Of a DNA stretch of 64,000 bases, positions 1-8,189 are shown in pieces; position 1 is the first letter of the stretch, and each line of letters opens with the position of its first letter. The DNA is from Paracoccus amoyensis (GTDB lineage: Bacteria; Pseudomonadota; Alphaproteobacteria; Rhodobacterales; Rhodobacteraceae): NCBI RefSeq assembly GCF_014490725.1, contig NZ_JACOQL010000003.1:62001-126000 (forward strand), in the 5' to 3' direction. The notes beneath the pieces are model-generated. The model was not told where the DNA came from, did no database searches, and saw nothing but the letters and a program-made list of their open reading frames with translations. Position numbers and translations under genes: made by a program.

Positions 1-340
1 GGGGCGTTCCCTCCTCGATGCCCAGACGCTTGGACAGCGATCCCGCAGCGAAGTTGCGGACAATCACCTCAAGCGGCACGATTTCCACCTGACGGATCAG
101 TTGTTCACGCATGTTGATACGGCGGATGAAATGGTTCGGCACGCCAATATTCGTCAGGCCCTGCATGAAGAATTCCGACAGCCGGTTGTTCAACACGCCC
201 TTGCCTTCGATGGTCGCCTTTTTCTGGGCGTTGAAAGCCGTCGCATCATCCTTGAAATACTGAACCAGGGTTCCCGGCTCGGTGCCTTCATACAGGATCT
301 TCGCTTTACCTTCGTAGACCTTCTTGCGCCGCGGTGCCAT
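1..340 (-). CDS. purC: Phosphoribosylaminoimidazole-succinocarboxamide synthase (SAICAR synthetase), N-terminal part
   Basis: This enzyme joins aspartate to CAIR in de novo purine synthesis, using ATP, in the cytosol. The gene reads leftward from the ATG at 338-340 and runs off the window. The visible N-terminus has the family features: [13 protein letters not shown] at residues 8-20, which opens the ATP-binding lobe, then [13 protein letters not shown] and the stretch [12 protein letters not shown]. About 113 residues are visible of the usual 240-255. It is divergent from the zeta-subunit gene, with about 135 bp for both promoters. Identification is firm; only the 3' end is missing. Confidence 0.95.
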   Translation of the reverse strand, partial: MAPRRKKVYEGKAKILYEGTEPGTLVQYFKDDATAFNAQKKATIEGKGVLNNRLSEFFMQGLTNIGVPNHFIRRINMREQLIRQVEIVPLEVIVRNFAAGSLSKRLGIEEGTP

Positions 341-476
341 GACAGGGCCGTCCTTTCGCATACATCTTATTCCTGCGGCTTATCCCAGAAATCCCGTCGG
401 GGGCAATACGAGGCTTGCGACAAACCTGCCCGTGATGGCATGCTAGATATAAAAACGAAAACAGGAGAGTTATTCC

Positions 477-797
477 ATGACCACGTTCGACGAACGAGAG
501 CGCGCTTACGAGTCGAAGTTCGTCCACGACGCCGAGTTACGTTTCAAGGCAGAGGCGCGCCGGAACCGTCTGTTGGGCGAATGGGCTGCAGGCTTGCTTG
601 ACAAGACGGGCGACGAAGCGAAAAGCTTTGCCTTGGGCGTCGTCGCGGCCGATGTTCACGAGCCGGGCGAAGAGGATGTTTATCGCAAACTGGCCGCCGA
701 TCTTGAAGGGAAGGCCGGCGAATCCGAAATCCGCACCAAAATGGCCGAGATGTGGGATCTGGCCCGCCAGCAAATCATCGACGAAAAAGAAGGCTGA
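477..797 (+). CDS. F1FO-ATPase inhibitor zeta subunit (DUF1476 family)
   Basis: This 106-residue protein belongs to the alphaproteobacterial DUF1476 family, whose Paracoccus denitrificans member is the zeta inhibitor that blocks ATP hydrolysis by F1. It begins with an acidic and aromatic N-terminal segment (FDERERAYESKF), the region that in the characterised protein inserts into F1 as the inhibitory helix. A helical bundle follows with the family signature AEARRNRLLGEWAA and a GDEAKSFALGVV stretch. The ATG at 477 is preceded by AGGAGAG at a good distance. It stands alone between purC and the MATE gene and is not linked to an atp operon here, which is usual for this gene. Family assignment is strong; the inhibitory function is inferred from the family. 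Confidence 0.88.
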   Translation: MTTFDERERAYESKFVHDAELRFKAEARRNRLLGEWAAGLLDKTGDEAKSFALGVVAADVHEPGEEDVYRKLAADLEGKAGESEIRTKMAEMWDLARQQIIDEKEG

Positions 798-819
798 GAC
801 CGCTTGGTGCAGCTTTATG

Positions 820-850
820 GGGGCAAGGCTTTTGCGGCCATGCCCCTTTC
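820..850 (+). terminator. Possible terminator after the zeta-subunit gene
   Basis: GGGGCA at 820-825 can pair with TGCCCC at 841-846, and a short T run follows. The loop is long and the T run is weak. It lies between two convergent genes, so it may serve either. Confidence 0.35.
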
Positions 851-873
851 ATATGATGGCCCCTTTCATATGA
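842..873. repeat. 15-bp direct repeat in tandem
   Basis: GCCCCTTTCATATGA occurs exactly twice, at 842-856 and 859-873. The second copy covers the last codon and stop of the leftward MATE gene. It looks like a small local duplication; no function is apparent. Confidence 0.8.
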
Positions 874-2212
874 CGGGTTGCGCGGCCTGTTCGGCCCGTG
901 AATAGCGAAGGGCCATCGTTGCCCCGCGGGCGGCGTTCAAGATCATCAGCGACGCCCAAAGCCCGTGATTGCCCCACAGTTGCGGCAAGGTCAAAACGGC
1001 AACCAGATAGATCAGCACCGCCTGAATCATCGCAATGCGCATGTCGCGGGTCAGCGTCGCCCCGATGAAGATGCCATCGAACATCCAACTGGCAATGCCG
1101 ATCAGCGGCGCAAAGCCCAACCAGATAAGATATTGCCGTGCCTCGGCCCGGACATCGGGCGCAGTCGTCAACATGTCGATGATTGCGCCACCGCCAAACC
1201 AAAAGACAAGGCCAAGGATGACCGCGCCCGCCACACCCCATTGCGATGTCAGGATGGATGCCCGCCGCACGCGATCCGGCCGATGCGCCCCGACCGCCTG
1301 CCCGACCAGACTTTCGGCGGCAAAAGCAAAACCGTCCAGCGCATAGGCGGTGATTGCCAGAAACTGTATCAGCACCTGATTGGCCGCCAGCGTCACATCG
1401 CCCTGCGCCGCACCCAGAAACATGAATGAGGTGAAGCTGGCCTGAACCAGAACCGAGCGGATCATGATATTGCCGTTCACACTGATCAGACGGTTCAGCT
1501 TGTCGCGTGCAAACAGCGTCGCCACATTCCTTGCGGCCCGCACCGCCCCACGCAGCACATCCCGCGCAAACCAGAGGCCCAGCAGGACTCCGGCCCATTC
1601 AGAGATCAGCGTGGCCCATGCCACGCCAGAGACGCCCCATCCCAGCTTCAGGCCAAGCAGAATGCTCAGCACCACATTCAGTCCGTTCTGAAAGACCTGC
1701 ATGACCAGAACCGTCCGCGTTCGCTCGACCGCGATCAGCCAGCCGGTTATGGCATACAGCCCGATGGTCGCAGGTGCGCCCCAGATGCGGATACCCAGAT
1801 ATTCACGGGTCAACGCCTCGACCATGTCCGACGCAGGAGCAAGCTTGAAGGCCAGCCAGAATAATGGAAGCTGAAAGATGATGAAGAACAGGCCCGCAGC
1901 CAACGCGATGGCAAGCGCACGCAACAGATGCGCCCCCGATTCCGCCTCATCGCCCTGCCCGTGGCTTTGTGCGATCAGACCGGTCGTGCCCATGCGCAGA
2001 AATCCGAAGATCCAGTAGATCGAGGTCAGGATAATCGCGCCCAGACCGACCGCGCCAATTGGTTCTGCCTGTCCCAATTGACCGACCACACCGGTATCGA
2101 CCAATCCCAACAAAGGGATGGTCGCATTTGATAACACGATCGGAATCGCAATATTCAGCACGCGCCGATTGGTCAGCCTGACCAAGGGTGCGCCCGGCGG
2201 AACGGTGGCCAA
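866..2212 (-). CDS. MATE family multidrug/organic cation efflux protein (DinF-like)
   Basis: This 448-residue integral membrane protein has the length and about twelve hydrophobic segments of the MATE family, which exports drugs and cationic compounds in exchange for Na+ or H+. The N-terminal segment IAIPIVLSNATIPLLGLVDT followed by GQLG and IYWIFGFLRMGTTGL is typical of the DinF branch. The start is a TTG at 2210-2212, four bases after the stop of the preceding thioesterase and with AGGGA in front; no good ATG lies nearby. It is the last gene of a leftward set of two PaaI-type thioesterases and this exporter. Family is clear; the substrate cannot be read from the sequence. Confidence 0.88.
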   Translation of the reverse strand: MATVPPGAPLVRLTNRRVLNIAIPIVLSNATIPLLGLVDTGVVGQLGQAEPIGAVGLGAIILTSIYWIFGFLRMGTTGLIAQSHGQGDEAESGAHLLRALAIALAAGLFFIIFQLPLFWLAFKLAPASDMVEALTREYLGIRIWGAPATIGLYAITGWLIAVERTRTVLVMQVFQNGLNVVLSILLGLKLGWGVSGVAWATLISEWAGVLLGLWFARDVLRGAVRAARNVATLFARDKLNRLISVNGNIMIRSVLVQASFTSFMFLGAAQGDVTLAANQVLIQFLAITAYALDGFAFAAESLVGQAVGAHRPDRVRRASILTSQWGVAGAVILGLVFWFGGGAIIDMLTTAPDVRAEARQYLIWLGFAPLIGIASWMFDGIFIGATLTRDMRIAMIQAVLIYLVAVLTLPQLWGNHGLWASLMILNAARGATMALRYSRAEQAAQPVI

Positions 2213-2216
2213 GCCG

Positions 2217-2717
2217 CTATCCCTGTGGCATCAGGAAATGCCCCGTCGCCTGCGCAATCAGCCGAGAGCGGTTGTCCTGCCACGCCTCGACATGAACCGA
2301 GGCATAGCGGCGACCGGACCGCACGACCCGCGCACGGGCATAGGAATCACGCGGCAATCCGCTGCGCAGATAGTCAACGGTGAAGTCGATTGTCTTTGGC
2401 AGACGTGGCAGACTGTCGGGCACTGCCGCGTCCGGCGAAATGCGACCCGATTCCATATCCTCCCACATCACGGACCAGGACAGCTCGATAATCGCCGTCA
2501 CTTCCAGAAAGGCGGCGGTCACCCCCCCGTGCAACGCGGGCAAGGACGGGTTGCCTATCAGCTTTTGATGATAGGGCATCACCGCAGTCAGTTCGTCGCC
2601 GCGACGGTCAAAGGTGATTCCAAGCCAGTTCATATAGGGCACGCCCGTCACCAGCGCGTTCAGCGCCGAATCACGGCGTGATTTAATCTGATCCAGCGGT
2701 TCGTTGCGATTGATCAT
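2217..2717 (-). CDS. PaaI-family thioesterase (hotdog fold), second copy
   Basis: A 166-residue single-domain hotdog protein. The segment LPALHGGVTAAFLEV carries the HGG motif around the acyl-CoA site, and FTVDYLRSG is the second conserved strand of PaaI-like thioesterases, which hydrolyse acyl-CoA or aryl-CoA esters. The start at 2717 is fixed by AAGGAGAAAAAG just upstream; a longer frame from 2816 lacks such a site. It follows a second PaaI-type gene by 10 bp and precedes the MATE gene by 4 bp, so the three are probably co-transcribed. The pair faces a MerR and fatty-acid oxidation cluster, which suggests acyl-CoA housekeeping. The substrate is unknown. Confidence 0.85.
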   Translation of the reverse strand: MINRNEPLDQIKSRRDSALNALVTGVPYMNWLGITFDRRGDELTAVMPYHQKLIGNPSLPALHGGVTAAFLEVTAIIELSWSVMWEDMESGRISPDAAVPDSLPRLPKTIDFTVDYLRSGLPRDSYARARVVRSGRRYASVHVEAWQDNRSRLIAQATGHFLMPQG

Positions 2718-2727
2718 CTTTTTCTCC

Positions 2728-3171
2728 TTACCGCTCGACCGTGAATGCGCCGGTTGCCGTGGCAACCGGGTTTTCACTGTCCTCATCGACGGCCACGGCC
2801 CGGATGAATGCCACATTCCGCGTCATGTGATAGCACTCGGCCGTTGCCACGATCCGCTGCCGGGGGGTCGCTGCCCGCATATAGTCGATGCGCAAATCTA
2901 TCGTCGCCGTTGAACGTGGCCCCGACGGGTGCGCCATGACCGCCGCCCCTGAACAGGTGTCCATCAACGTCGAAATGACGCCGCCATGAATCACGCCTGT
3001 GCGCGGATCGCCGACCAGATATTCAGCCCAGGGCATGCTGATTTGCGCCTTGCCGCTGCCCAGATCGTCAACGCGCAGCTCTAACGCTTTGGCATGCGGG
3101 ATGGCTTCGATAAACTGCTGCGCAATACGGGCGTGATCTTTCGCACTCAGTTCAGAACCTTTTTCATCCAT
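2728..3171 (-). CDS. PaaI-family thioesterase (hotdog fold), first copy
   Basis: A 147-residue hotdog protein with GVIHGGVISTLMDTC, the HGG(x)nD-type active-site helix of the PaaI family, and IDLRIDYMRAA as the facing strand. It shares the fold but only modest identity with the gene immediately downstream. Such proteins act as homo-oligomers; two adjacent copies raise the possibility of a hetero-oligomer, which is an inference. The ATG at 3171 begins MDEKGSELS. It is divergent from the MerR pair, and a candidate MerR operator lies 25 bp upstream of its start, so it may share regulation with the beta-oxidation genes. Confidence 0.85.
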   Translation of the reverse strand: MDEKGSELSAKDHARIAQQFIEAIPHAKALELRVDDLGSGKAQISMPWAEYLVGDPRTGVIHGGVISTLMDTCSGAAVMAHPSGPRSTATIDLRIDYMRAATPRQRIVATAECYHMTRNVAFIRAVAVDEDSENPVATATGAFTVER

Positions 3172-3195
3172 CGTCGTGCTCCTCTCGGCCGCGGC

Positions 3196-3211
3196 ATTAC
3201 GTTCGTGTCAG
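3196..3211. promoter_or_regulatory. Candidate MerR (LiuR-like) operator, copy 1
   Basis: TTACGTTCGTGTCA at 3197-3210 nearly repeats the motif found again at 3781-3794. The inverted half-sites TTACG and CGTCA resemble sites I recall for LiuR-type MerR regulators of acyl-CoA degradation. It lies between the thioesterase genes and the first MerR gene. Confidence 0.5.
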
Positions 3212-3352
3212 GTTTATCCTTGGCTTGCCCGATCGCTCAAGCCCTGTCGGCCCGAAACGCTGCGCGCAATGCCAAAACGCTGCGCACAATGGTTGAGAAA
3301 TGCAAAACCAGACGATAGCGTATTCCTATTGCGCCATTGCGAGGGAATGTTG

Positions 3353-3732
3353 ATGCCGGAAGACGAACTTATCAGCTTCAAGGATATGTGCGCACGTTTT
3401 GACGTAACCCCGCGAACGCTTCGTTATTACGAGTATATCGAGCTGTTGAAGCCCCATAAGGAAGGGCGCGCCCGATTCTATGGTCCGCGCGAAGTGGCGC
3501 GAATGACCTTGATCCTGCCGGGCGGCGCTATGGTTTTTCATTAGAAGAAATCCGTCAATGGTTGCTTATTTATGAGCAGAAAGGGTCCAGGGAGCAGTAT
3601 CAGGTTTGGCTGGACCTGGCCGACAGGCAATTGAAACTACTGGGCGAGCAAATCGCTGAATTGGAAACTGCGCGCGCCGATCTGAAAGCGTTGCGCGAAA
3701 CGGCTGCCAACGAGCTGACGGAAATGAAGTGA
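3353..3732 (+). pseudogene. MerR-family regulator with a one-base frameshift
   Basis: The N-terminal winged helix is intact (ISFKDMCARFDVTPRTLRYYE, residues 6 to about 26) and continues to MTLIL, then the frame runs into a stop at 3542-3544. Restoring one base near 3517-3525 gives a continuous second half that begins [13 protein letters not shown] and carries a coiled coil ending at the TGA at 3730-3732. The intact paralogue 120 bp downstream has the matching run [17 protein letters not shown], which locates the missing base. The start at 3353 has GAGGGA six bases upstream. As written the product loses its dimerisation helix and would be inactive. Either the gene is broken in this strain or the sequence has an error in a GC-rich run. 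Confidence 0.85.
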
Positions 3733-3779
3733 CGGTGCGTTATGATCTGATCAGACCAGATCGTGACGCCGCGTCTTAC

Positions 3780-3795
3780 TTTACGTTCGCGTCAA
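3780..3795. promoter_or_regulatory. Candidate MerR (LiuR-like) operator, copy 2
   Basis: TTTACGTTCGCGTCAA lies 57 bp before the second MerR gene. It matches the copy at 3197-3210 at 13 of 14 core positions and has the partial dyad TTACG...CGTCAA. The placement suggests autoregulation of the MerR and beta-oxidation operon. Confidence 0.55.
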
Positions 3796-3852
3796 CTTTA
3801 CCCATATAGATCAGGTAAGGACGGCAGACGGTCAAGAGGAGGTCCGCGATCC

Positions 3853-4251
3853 ATGTCCGAAGAACTGATGACGATTCGCCAAATGTGCGACGCATTCAGC
3901 GTTACCCCCCGCACACTTCGCTTCTATGAAGCGCGTGAACTTATTTTCCCCGAACGGCGTGGTCAGCACAGGCTGTATGACCGCCGGGATCGTGCGCGGC
4001 TGACACTGATCTTGCGCGGCAAGCGCTTCGGCTTCAGCTTGGAGGAAATCCGCCAGTTGCTTGAACTTTACGAGCCTGGTGGCGCAAACCACGCCCAGAT
4101 TGCAGCGACAATCGATGTCGCACGGCAGCGGCTTGACGACATGGAGCGGCAATATGCTGAACTGGGCGAGGCAATCGTCGATCTCAAAGCGCAAATCTCT
4201 GAAGCAGAAAACCGTCTGACAACCGAGACCAAAGATAAGCTTACGGGGTAA
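3853..4251 (+). CDS. MerR-family transcriptional regulator of the beta-oxidation operon
   Basis: A 132-residue MerR protein. Residues 6-25 form the helix-turn-helix ([20 protein letters not shown]), the wing follows ([20 protein letters not shown]), and residues from about 75 to the end form the dimerisation coiled coil. There is no C-terminal cysteine set for metal sensing, so it is not a metal or redox MerR. The start at 3853 is chosen over 3763 because an AGGAGG precedes it and family homology begins there. The acyl-CoA dehydrogenase gene starts 4 bp after its stop, so they are co-transcribed. By position and motif it probably senses an acyl-CoA or similar ligand, as LiuR-type regulators do. 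The target set is inferred. Confidence 0.88.
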   Translation: MSEELMTIRQMCDAFSVTPRTLRFYEARELIFPERRGQHRLYDRRDRARLTLILRGKRFGFSLEEIRQLLELYEPGGANHAQIAATIDVARQRLDDMERQYAELGEAIVDLKAQISEAENRLTTETKDKLTG

Positions 4252-4255
4252 AGCA

Positions 4256-6031
4256 ATGCCGATCTATACGCCACCGATCCGCGATCTTCAGTTCGCGCTG
4301 CATGACGTTCTGAAACTGTCGGAATCGGGTCTGCCGGGCCATGATGAACTGGACCGTGATTTTACCGAAGCCGTGTTGGATGCCGCAGGCAAGCTGGCCG
4401 CAGAAGTGCTGGCCCCGCTGAATGTGGTCGGCGATCACCAGGGCTGCAAACTGGAAAACGGCGTTGTTCGCACCCCGGACGGTTTCGGCGCAGCATTCGA
4501 AGCCATGAAAGAAGGCGGCTGGACGTCGTTGGACTGTGACCCGGAATATGGCGGTCAGGGCATGCCCTATGTGATCGGTCTGGCCACGGGTGAACTGTTC
4601 GTGTCGGCCAACATGGCTTTCAACATGTATCAGGGTCTGACTCACGGGGCATATTCGGCGATCCACGCCCATGGCACAGATGAACAGAAGCAGAAATACC
4701 TGCCCAAGATGGTATCCTGCGAATGGACCGGCACCATGAACCTGACCGAGCCGCATGCCGGCACCGATCTGGGCATGTTGCGCACCAAGGCAGAGCCGCA
4801 AGATGACGGCAGCTATCTGATCACGGGCCAGAAGATCTTCATTTCCGCCGGTGATCACGACATGGCCGAAAACGTCATCCATCTGGTGCTGGCAAAAGCC
4901 CCTGGCGGCGGCGAAAGCACCAAGGGGATTTCGCTTTTCATCGTGCCGAAGTTTCTGGTGAACGAAGATGGCTCACTGGGCGAACGCAATGGCGTTTCGG
5001 TGGGCAATCTTGAAGAAAAGATGGGGATTCACGGCAACTCGACCTGCGTCATGAACTACGATGGCGCCAAGGGCTGGTTGCTGGGCGATCTGCACAAGGG
5101 CATGCGTGCCATGTTCACCATGATGAACGAAGCGCGGATGGGCGTTGGCCTGCAAGGCTATGCCGTTGCGGTGCCCGCCTATCAGAATGCTGTCGCATAC
5201 GCCAAGGATCGCCTGCAAGGTCGTGCGGTCACCGGCTCGGTGAACACATCCGGCCCCGCCGATCCGCTGATTGTTCACCCCGATATCCGGCGCAGTCTGA
5301 TGGACCAAAAATCCTTCCTGGAAGGTGCGCGTATGCTGTCGGTCTGGGGCGCACATCTGATCGACCGCGCGCATAACGGCGATACCGATGCCGAGGGCAT
5401 GATTTCCCTGCTGACACCGGTCATCAAGGGCTTCCTGACCGATAAAGGTTTCGACACGGCGGTTTTGGCGCAACAGGTCTTTGGCGGCCACGGCTATATC
5501 GAAGAACAGGGCATGAGCCAGTTCGTTCGCGATGCCCGGATCACCATGATCTACGAAGGCGCAAACGGCGTTCAGGCGCTGGATCTGGTCGGCCGCAAAC
5601 TGGCACAGGACGGTGGCAAGCATGTCATGGCCTTCTTCGAGATGGTCAAGTCCTTCTGCAAGGAACATGGCAGCAATGAAAAGCTGGCGGCCGACTTCAT
5701 CGAACCGCTGAAAGCCGCGTCAAAGGATCTGCAAACCGCAGGAATGTTCTTCATGGAACGCGGCATGACCAATCCGAACGATGCGTTGGCGGGTTCCTAT
5801 GACTTCATGCATCTGTTTGGTCACGTCACGCTGGGCCTGATGTGGGCCAAGATGGCGGTCGCGGCCCAGGCAGGTCTGGACGCAGGTCAGGGCGATGCCG
5901 ATTTTCTGAAAACAAAGCTGGCAACAGGCCGCTATTACATGAAGCGGCAACTGCCGATGACGGCGACGCATCTGGCACGCATTCAGTCCGGTGCAACGCC
6001 GGTCATGGAACTGGCTGCCGAAGCGTTCTGA
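4256..6031 (+). CDS. Acyl-CoA dehydrogenase, long (about 590 residues) DmdC/FadE-like type
   Basis: This FAD flavoenzyme oxidises acyl-CoA to trans-2-enoyl-CoA and passes electrons to ETF. Domain order is an N-terminal extension, the helical N-domain, the beta-barrel middle domain ([15 protein letters not shown] at about residues 159-173), and a C-terminal helical domain with [13 protein letters not shown], whose glutamate is the usual catalytic base. The length of 591 residues, longer than the 380-400 of short-chain enzymes, and the extra C-terminal helical region match the branch that includes methylmercaptopropionyl-CoA dehydrogenases and long-chain enzymes. It follows the MerR gene by 4 bp and precedes GST, thiolase and the FadB-like gene. 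Chain-length specificity cannot be decided. Confidence 0.93.
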   Translation: MPIYTPPIRDLQFALHDVLKLSESGLPGHDELDRDFTEAVLDAAGKLAAEVLAPLNVVGDHQGCKLENGVVRTPDGFGAAFEAMKEGGWTSLDCDPEYGGQGMPYVIGLATGELFVSANMAFNMYQGLTHGAYSAIHAHGTDEQKQKYLPKMVSCEWTGTMNLTEPHAGTDLGMLRTKAEPQDDGSYLITGQKIFISAGDHDMAENVIHLVLAKAPGGGESTKGISLFIVPKFLVNEDGSLGERNGVSVGNLEEKMGIHGNSTCVMNYDGAKGWLLGDLHKGMRAMFTMMNEARMGVGLQGYAVAVPAYQNAVAYAKDRLQGRAVTGSVNTSGPADPLIVHPDIRRSLMDQKSFLEGARMLSVWGAHLIDRAHNGDTDAEGMISLLTPVIKGFLTDKGFDTAVLAQQVFGGHGYIEEQGMSQFVRDARITMIYEGANGVQALDLVGRKLAQDGGKHVMAFFEMVKSFCKEHGSNEKLAADFIEPLKAASKDLQTAGMFFMERGMTNPNDALAGSYDFMHLFGHVTLGLMWAKMAVAAQAGLDAGQGDADFLKTKLATGRYYMKRQLPMTATHLARIQSGATPVMELAAEAF

Positions 6032-6284
6032 TCCATGACACGCGCCCATGCAGGGACGATCGGGCATCTGACATCTGTCGGATGCCTCCGGCGGGGGGTA
6101 TTTAAGGCAAAGAAGAAACGGCCCCGACCCAAGCCCGGCTATCCGCATATCGGCCCAAGCCGGGGCTTTCTCCTTTGGCGGTCATCGGCTCCCCAGCCTG
6201 TTCCGCAGCGTCATATCTACCGATGAAAGGTTGCGTTTAAATTAATCCGCGCCTTTCTTCTTTGCAGAAATACCCCACGGGGGT

Positions 6285-6305
6285 CCGGGGGCGTGAAACC
6301 CCCGG
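6285..6305. repeat. GC-rich intergenic palindrome, copy A
   Basis: CCGGGGG at 6285-6291 pairs perfectly with CCCCCGG at 6299-6305 around a 7-base loop. The left flank GGGGGTCCGGGGG is shared with a second copy at 56,846-56,872, so this looks like a dispersed element. It sits in the 295-bp gap between the acyl-CoA dehydrogenase and GST genes; the rest of that gap shows only an imperfect GC-rich inverted repeat (about 6121-6166). Confidence 0.75.
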
Positions 6306-6326
6306 CTACGACAGGAGGAGCCATTC

Positions 6327-6968
6327 ATGACAGCGCAGCTCTGGTGCTTTGGTGAAAGCGGCAATGCCTACAAGGCGGCATTGACGATGGAACTGGCCGG
6401 TTACGACTGGTCGCCAGTCTATGTTGATTTTTTCAATGGCGCATCCCGCACCCCCGAATTTCGGGCGTTGAATGAAATGGGCGAAATCCCGGTCTTTCGC
6501 GAAGGCGATCTGACGCTGACGCAATCGGCGGTGATCCAACTGCACATCGCAGAAAAGACCGGCAGGTTTCAGGGCAGTGACAGAAATGAAGTCTTGCGCT
6601 GGATCATGTTCGACAATCACAAGCTGTCCGCGCAGGTCGGGACAGCGCGTTTCCTGATGAATTTTGTTCCACACGATAAGCGTCCGCAATCTGTCATCGA
6701 CTATCTGCTGGGTCGTCTGAAGCCTGTCTACAAGACGTTGGAAAGCCATCTGGAAGGCCGTGACTGGGTCGCGGACAACGCCCCGACCATCGCGGACTTC
6801 GCATGCTGTAGCTATCTGTATTATCCCGAACCCTTCGGCTTTGATCGTGCCGAATGGCCAAATATCGACCGTTGGCTGGAGGCAATTTCTGCCCTGCCCG
6901 GCTGGAAACATCCCTATGATTTGATGCCCGGCAACCCATCGGACCGGGCCGTGAAGGAGGACACATGA
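6327..6968 (+). CDS. Glutathione S-transferase family protein
   Basis: A 213-residue two-domain GST. The N-terminal thioredoxin-like domain starts LWCFGESGNAYKAALTMEL, with SGNAYK at the usual catalytic serine site, and has the glutathione-binding segment GEIPVFREGDLTLTQSAVI near residues 52-70. The all-helical C-terminal domain contains NAPTIADFACCSYLYY, the conserved TIADF N-capping box. AGGAGGAG precedes the ATG at 6327. The stop overlaps the thiolase start by 4 bases (ATGA), so it is translationally coupled to beta-oxidation genes. A GST in this place may detoxify reactive enoyl products or act as a glutathionyl carrier; that role is inferred. Confidence 0.88.
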   Translation: MTAQLWCFGESGNAYKAALTMELAGYDWSPVYVDFFNGASRTPEFRALNEMGEIPVFREGDLTLTQSAVIQLHIAEKTGRFQGSDRNEVLRWIMFDNHKLSAQVGTARFLMNFVPHDKRPQSVIDYLLGRLKPVYKTLESHLEGRDWVADNAPTIADFACCSYLYYPEPFGFDRAEWPNIDRWLEAISALPGWKHPYDLMPGNPSDRAVKEDT

Positions 6969-8176
6969 CCGAAGCTTATATTTATGATGCTGCACGCACG
7001 CCGCGCGGCAAGGGCCGCCCGGACGGCAGTCTGCATGAAGTGACTTCGCTGACGCTGTCGGCACGCCTGCTGAACGCCATGAAACAGCGGAACAATCTGG
7101 AAGGTCATGCGGTCGAGGATGTCATCTGGGGCAATGTGACACAGGTCAAGGAGCAGGGCGGCTGTCTGGCACGCTCGGCTGTGCTGGCATCGGATCTGGA
7201 TGAATCCATTCCCGGCCTGTCGATCAACCGATTCTGCGCATCCGGGATGGAAGCCGTGAATCTGGCCGCCAATCAGATCAAGGGCGGCGCGGGTCAGGCC
7301 TATATCGCCGGCGGCGTCGAGATGATGGGTCGCGTGGCGATGGGCAGTGATGGTGCGGCGATTGCCGTCGATCCCAGCATCGCCTTCAAGACCTATTTCG
7401 TCCCGCAGGGCATCAGCGCCGACATCATCGCCACCGAATACGGCTTTACCCGCGAAGAAGCCGACGCGCTGGCCGTTGAATCGCAGCGCCGCGCGGCCGC
7501 GGCCTGGGCCGACAACCGGTTTGCGAAATCCATTGTTCCGGTGCTGGACCAGAACGGTCTGACCATTCTGGATCGCGACGAATACATGCGCCCCGGCACT
7601 ACGACCGAAGATCTGGCCAAGCTGAAAGCCAGCTTCAAGGATATGGGCGAGGTCATGCCCGGCTTCGACAAGGTGGCGATGCTGAAATACCCGCATCTCG
7701 ACCATATCAACCACATCCATCATGCCGGGAACTCCTCGGGCATCGTCGACGGTGCCGGTGCCGTGCTGATCGGCAACGAAGAATTCGGCAAGGCTTACGG
7801 GCTGAAACCGCGCGCCCGCATCCGCGCCACCGCGAAAATCGGGACCGATCCGACGATCATGCTGACCGGCCCGGTTCCGGTGACCGAAAAGATCCTTGCG
7901 GACAGCGGCATGTCGATTTCCGACATCGACCTGTTCGAGGTGAACGAGGCCTTCGCGTCGGTCGTCCTGCGCTTCATGCAGGCGTTTCAGGTCGATCCGG
8001 CGCTGGTGAACGTCAATGGCGGCTCGATCGCGCTTGGCCACCCGCTGGGCGCAACCGGCGCCATCATCATCGGCACCCTGCTGGATGAGCTGGAGCGGCA
8101 GGACAAGAACGTGGGCCTCGCCACCCTGTGCATCGCATCCGGCATGGGTGCTGCCACCATCATCGAGCGCGTGTAA
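6965..8176 (+). CDS. Acetyl-CoA C-acyltransferase (3-ketoacyl-CoA thiolase, FadA-type)
   Basis: The enzyme cleaves 3-ketoacyl-CoA with CoA in the last step of beta-oxidation. The 403-residue sequence has the thiolase signatures: the nucleophilic cysteine in [14 protein letters not shown] at about residue 90, [24 protein letters not shown] with the catalytic histidine at about residue 359, and [11 protein letters not shown] with the second active-site cysteine near the C-terminus. The start overlaps the GST stop, and the next gene follows after 13 bp with GGGAGG as its ribosome site. Gene order thiolase then hydratase/dehydrogenase supports a degradative rather than a PHB-synthesis role. Confidence 0.94.
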   Translation: MTEAYIYDAARTPRGKGRPDGSLHEVTSLTLSARLLNAMKQRNNLEGHAVEDVIWGNVTQVKEQGGCLARSAVLASDLDESIPGLSINRFCASGMEAVNLAANQIKGGAGQAYIAGGVEMMGRVAMGSDGAAIAVDPSIAFKTYFVPQGISADIIATEYGFTREEADALAVESQRRAAAAWADNRFAKSIVPVLDQNGLTILDRDEYMRPGTTTEDLAKLKASFKDMGEVMPGFDKVAMLKYPHLDHINHIHHAGNSSGIVDGAGAVLIGNEEFGKAYGLKPRARIRATAKIGTDPTIMLTGPVPVTEKILADSGMSISDIDLFEVNEAFASVVLRFMQAFQVDPALVNVNGGSIALGHPLGATGAIIIGTLLDELERQDKNVGLATLCIASGMGAATIIERV

Positions 8177-8189
8177 GGGAGGTGCCAAA

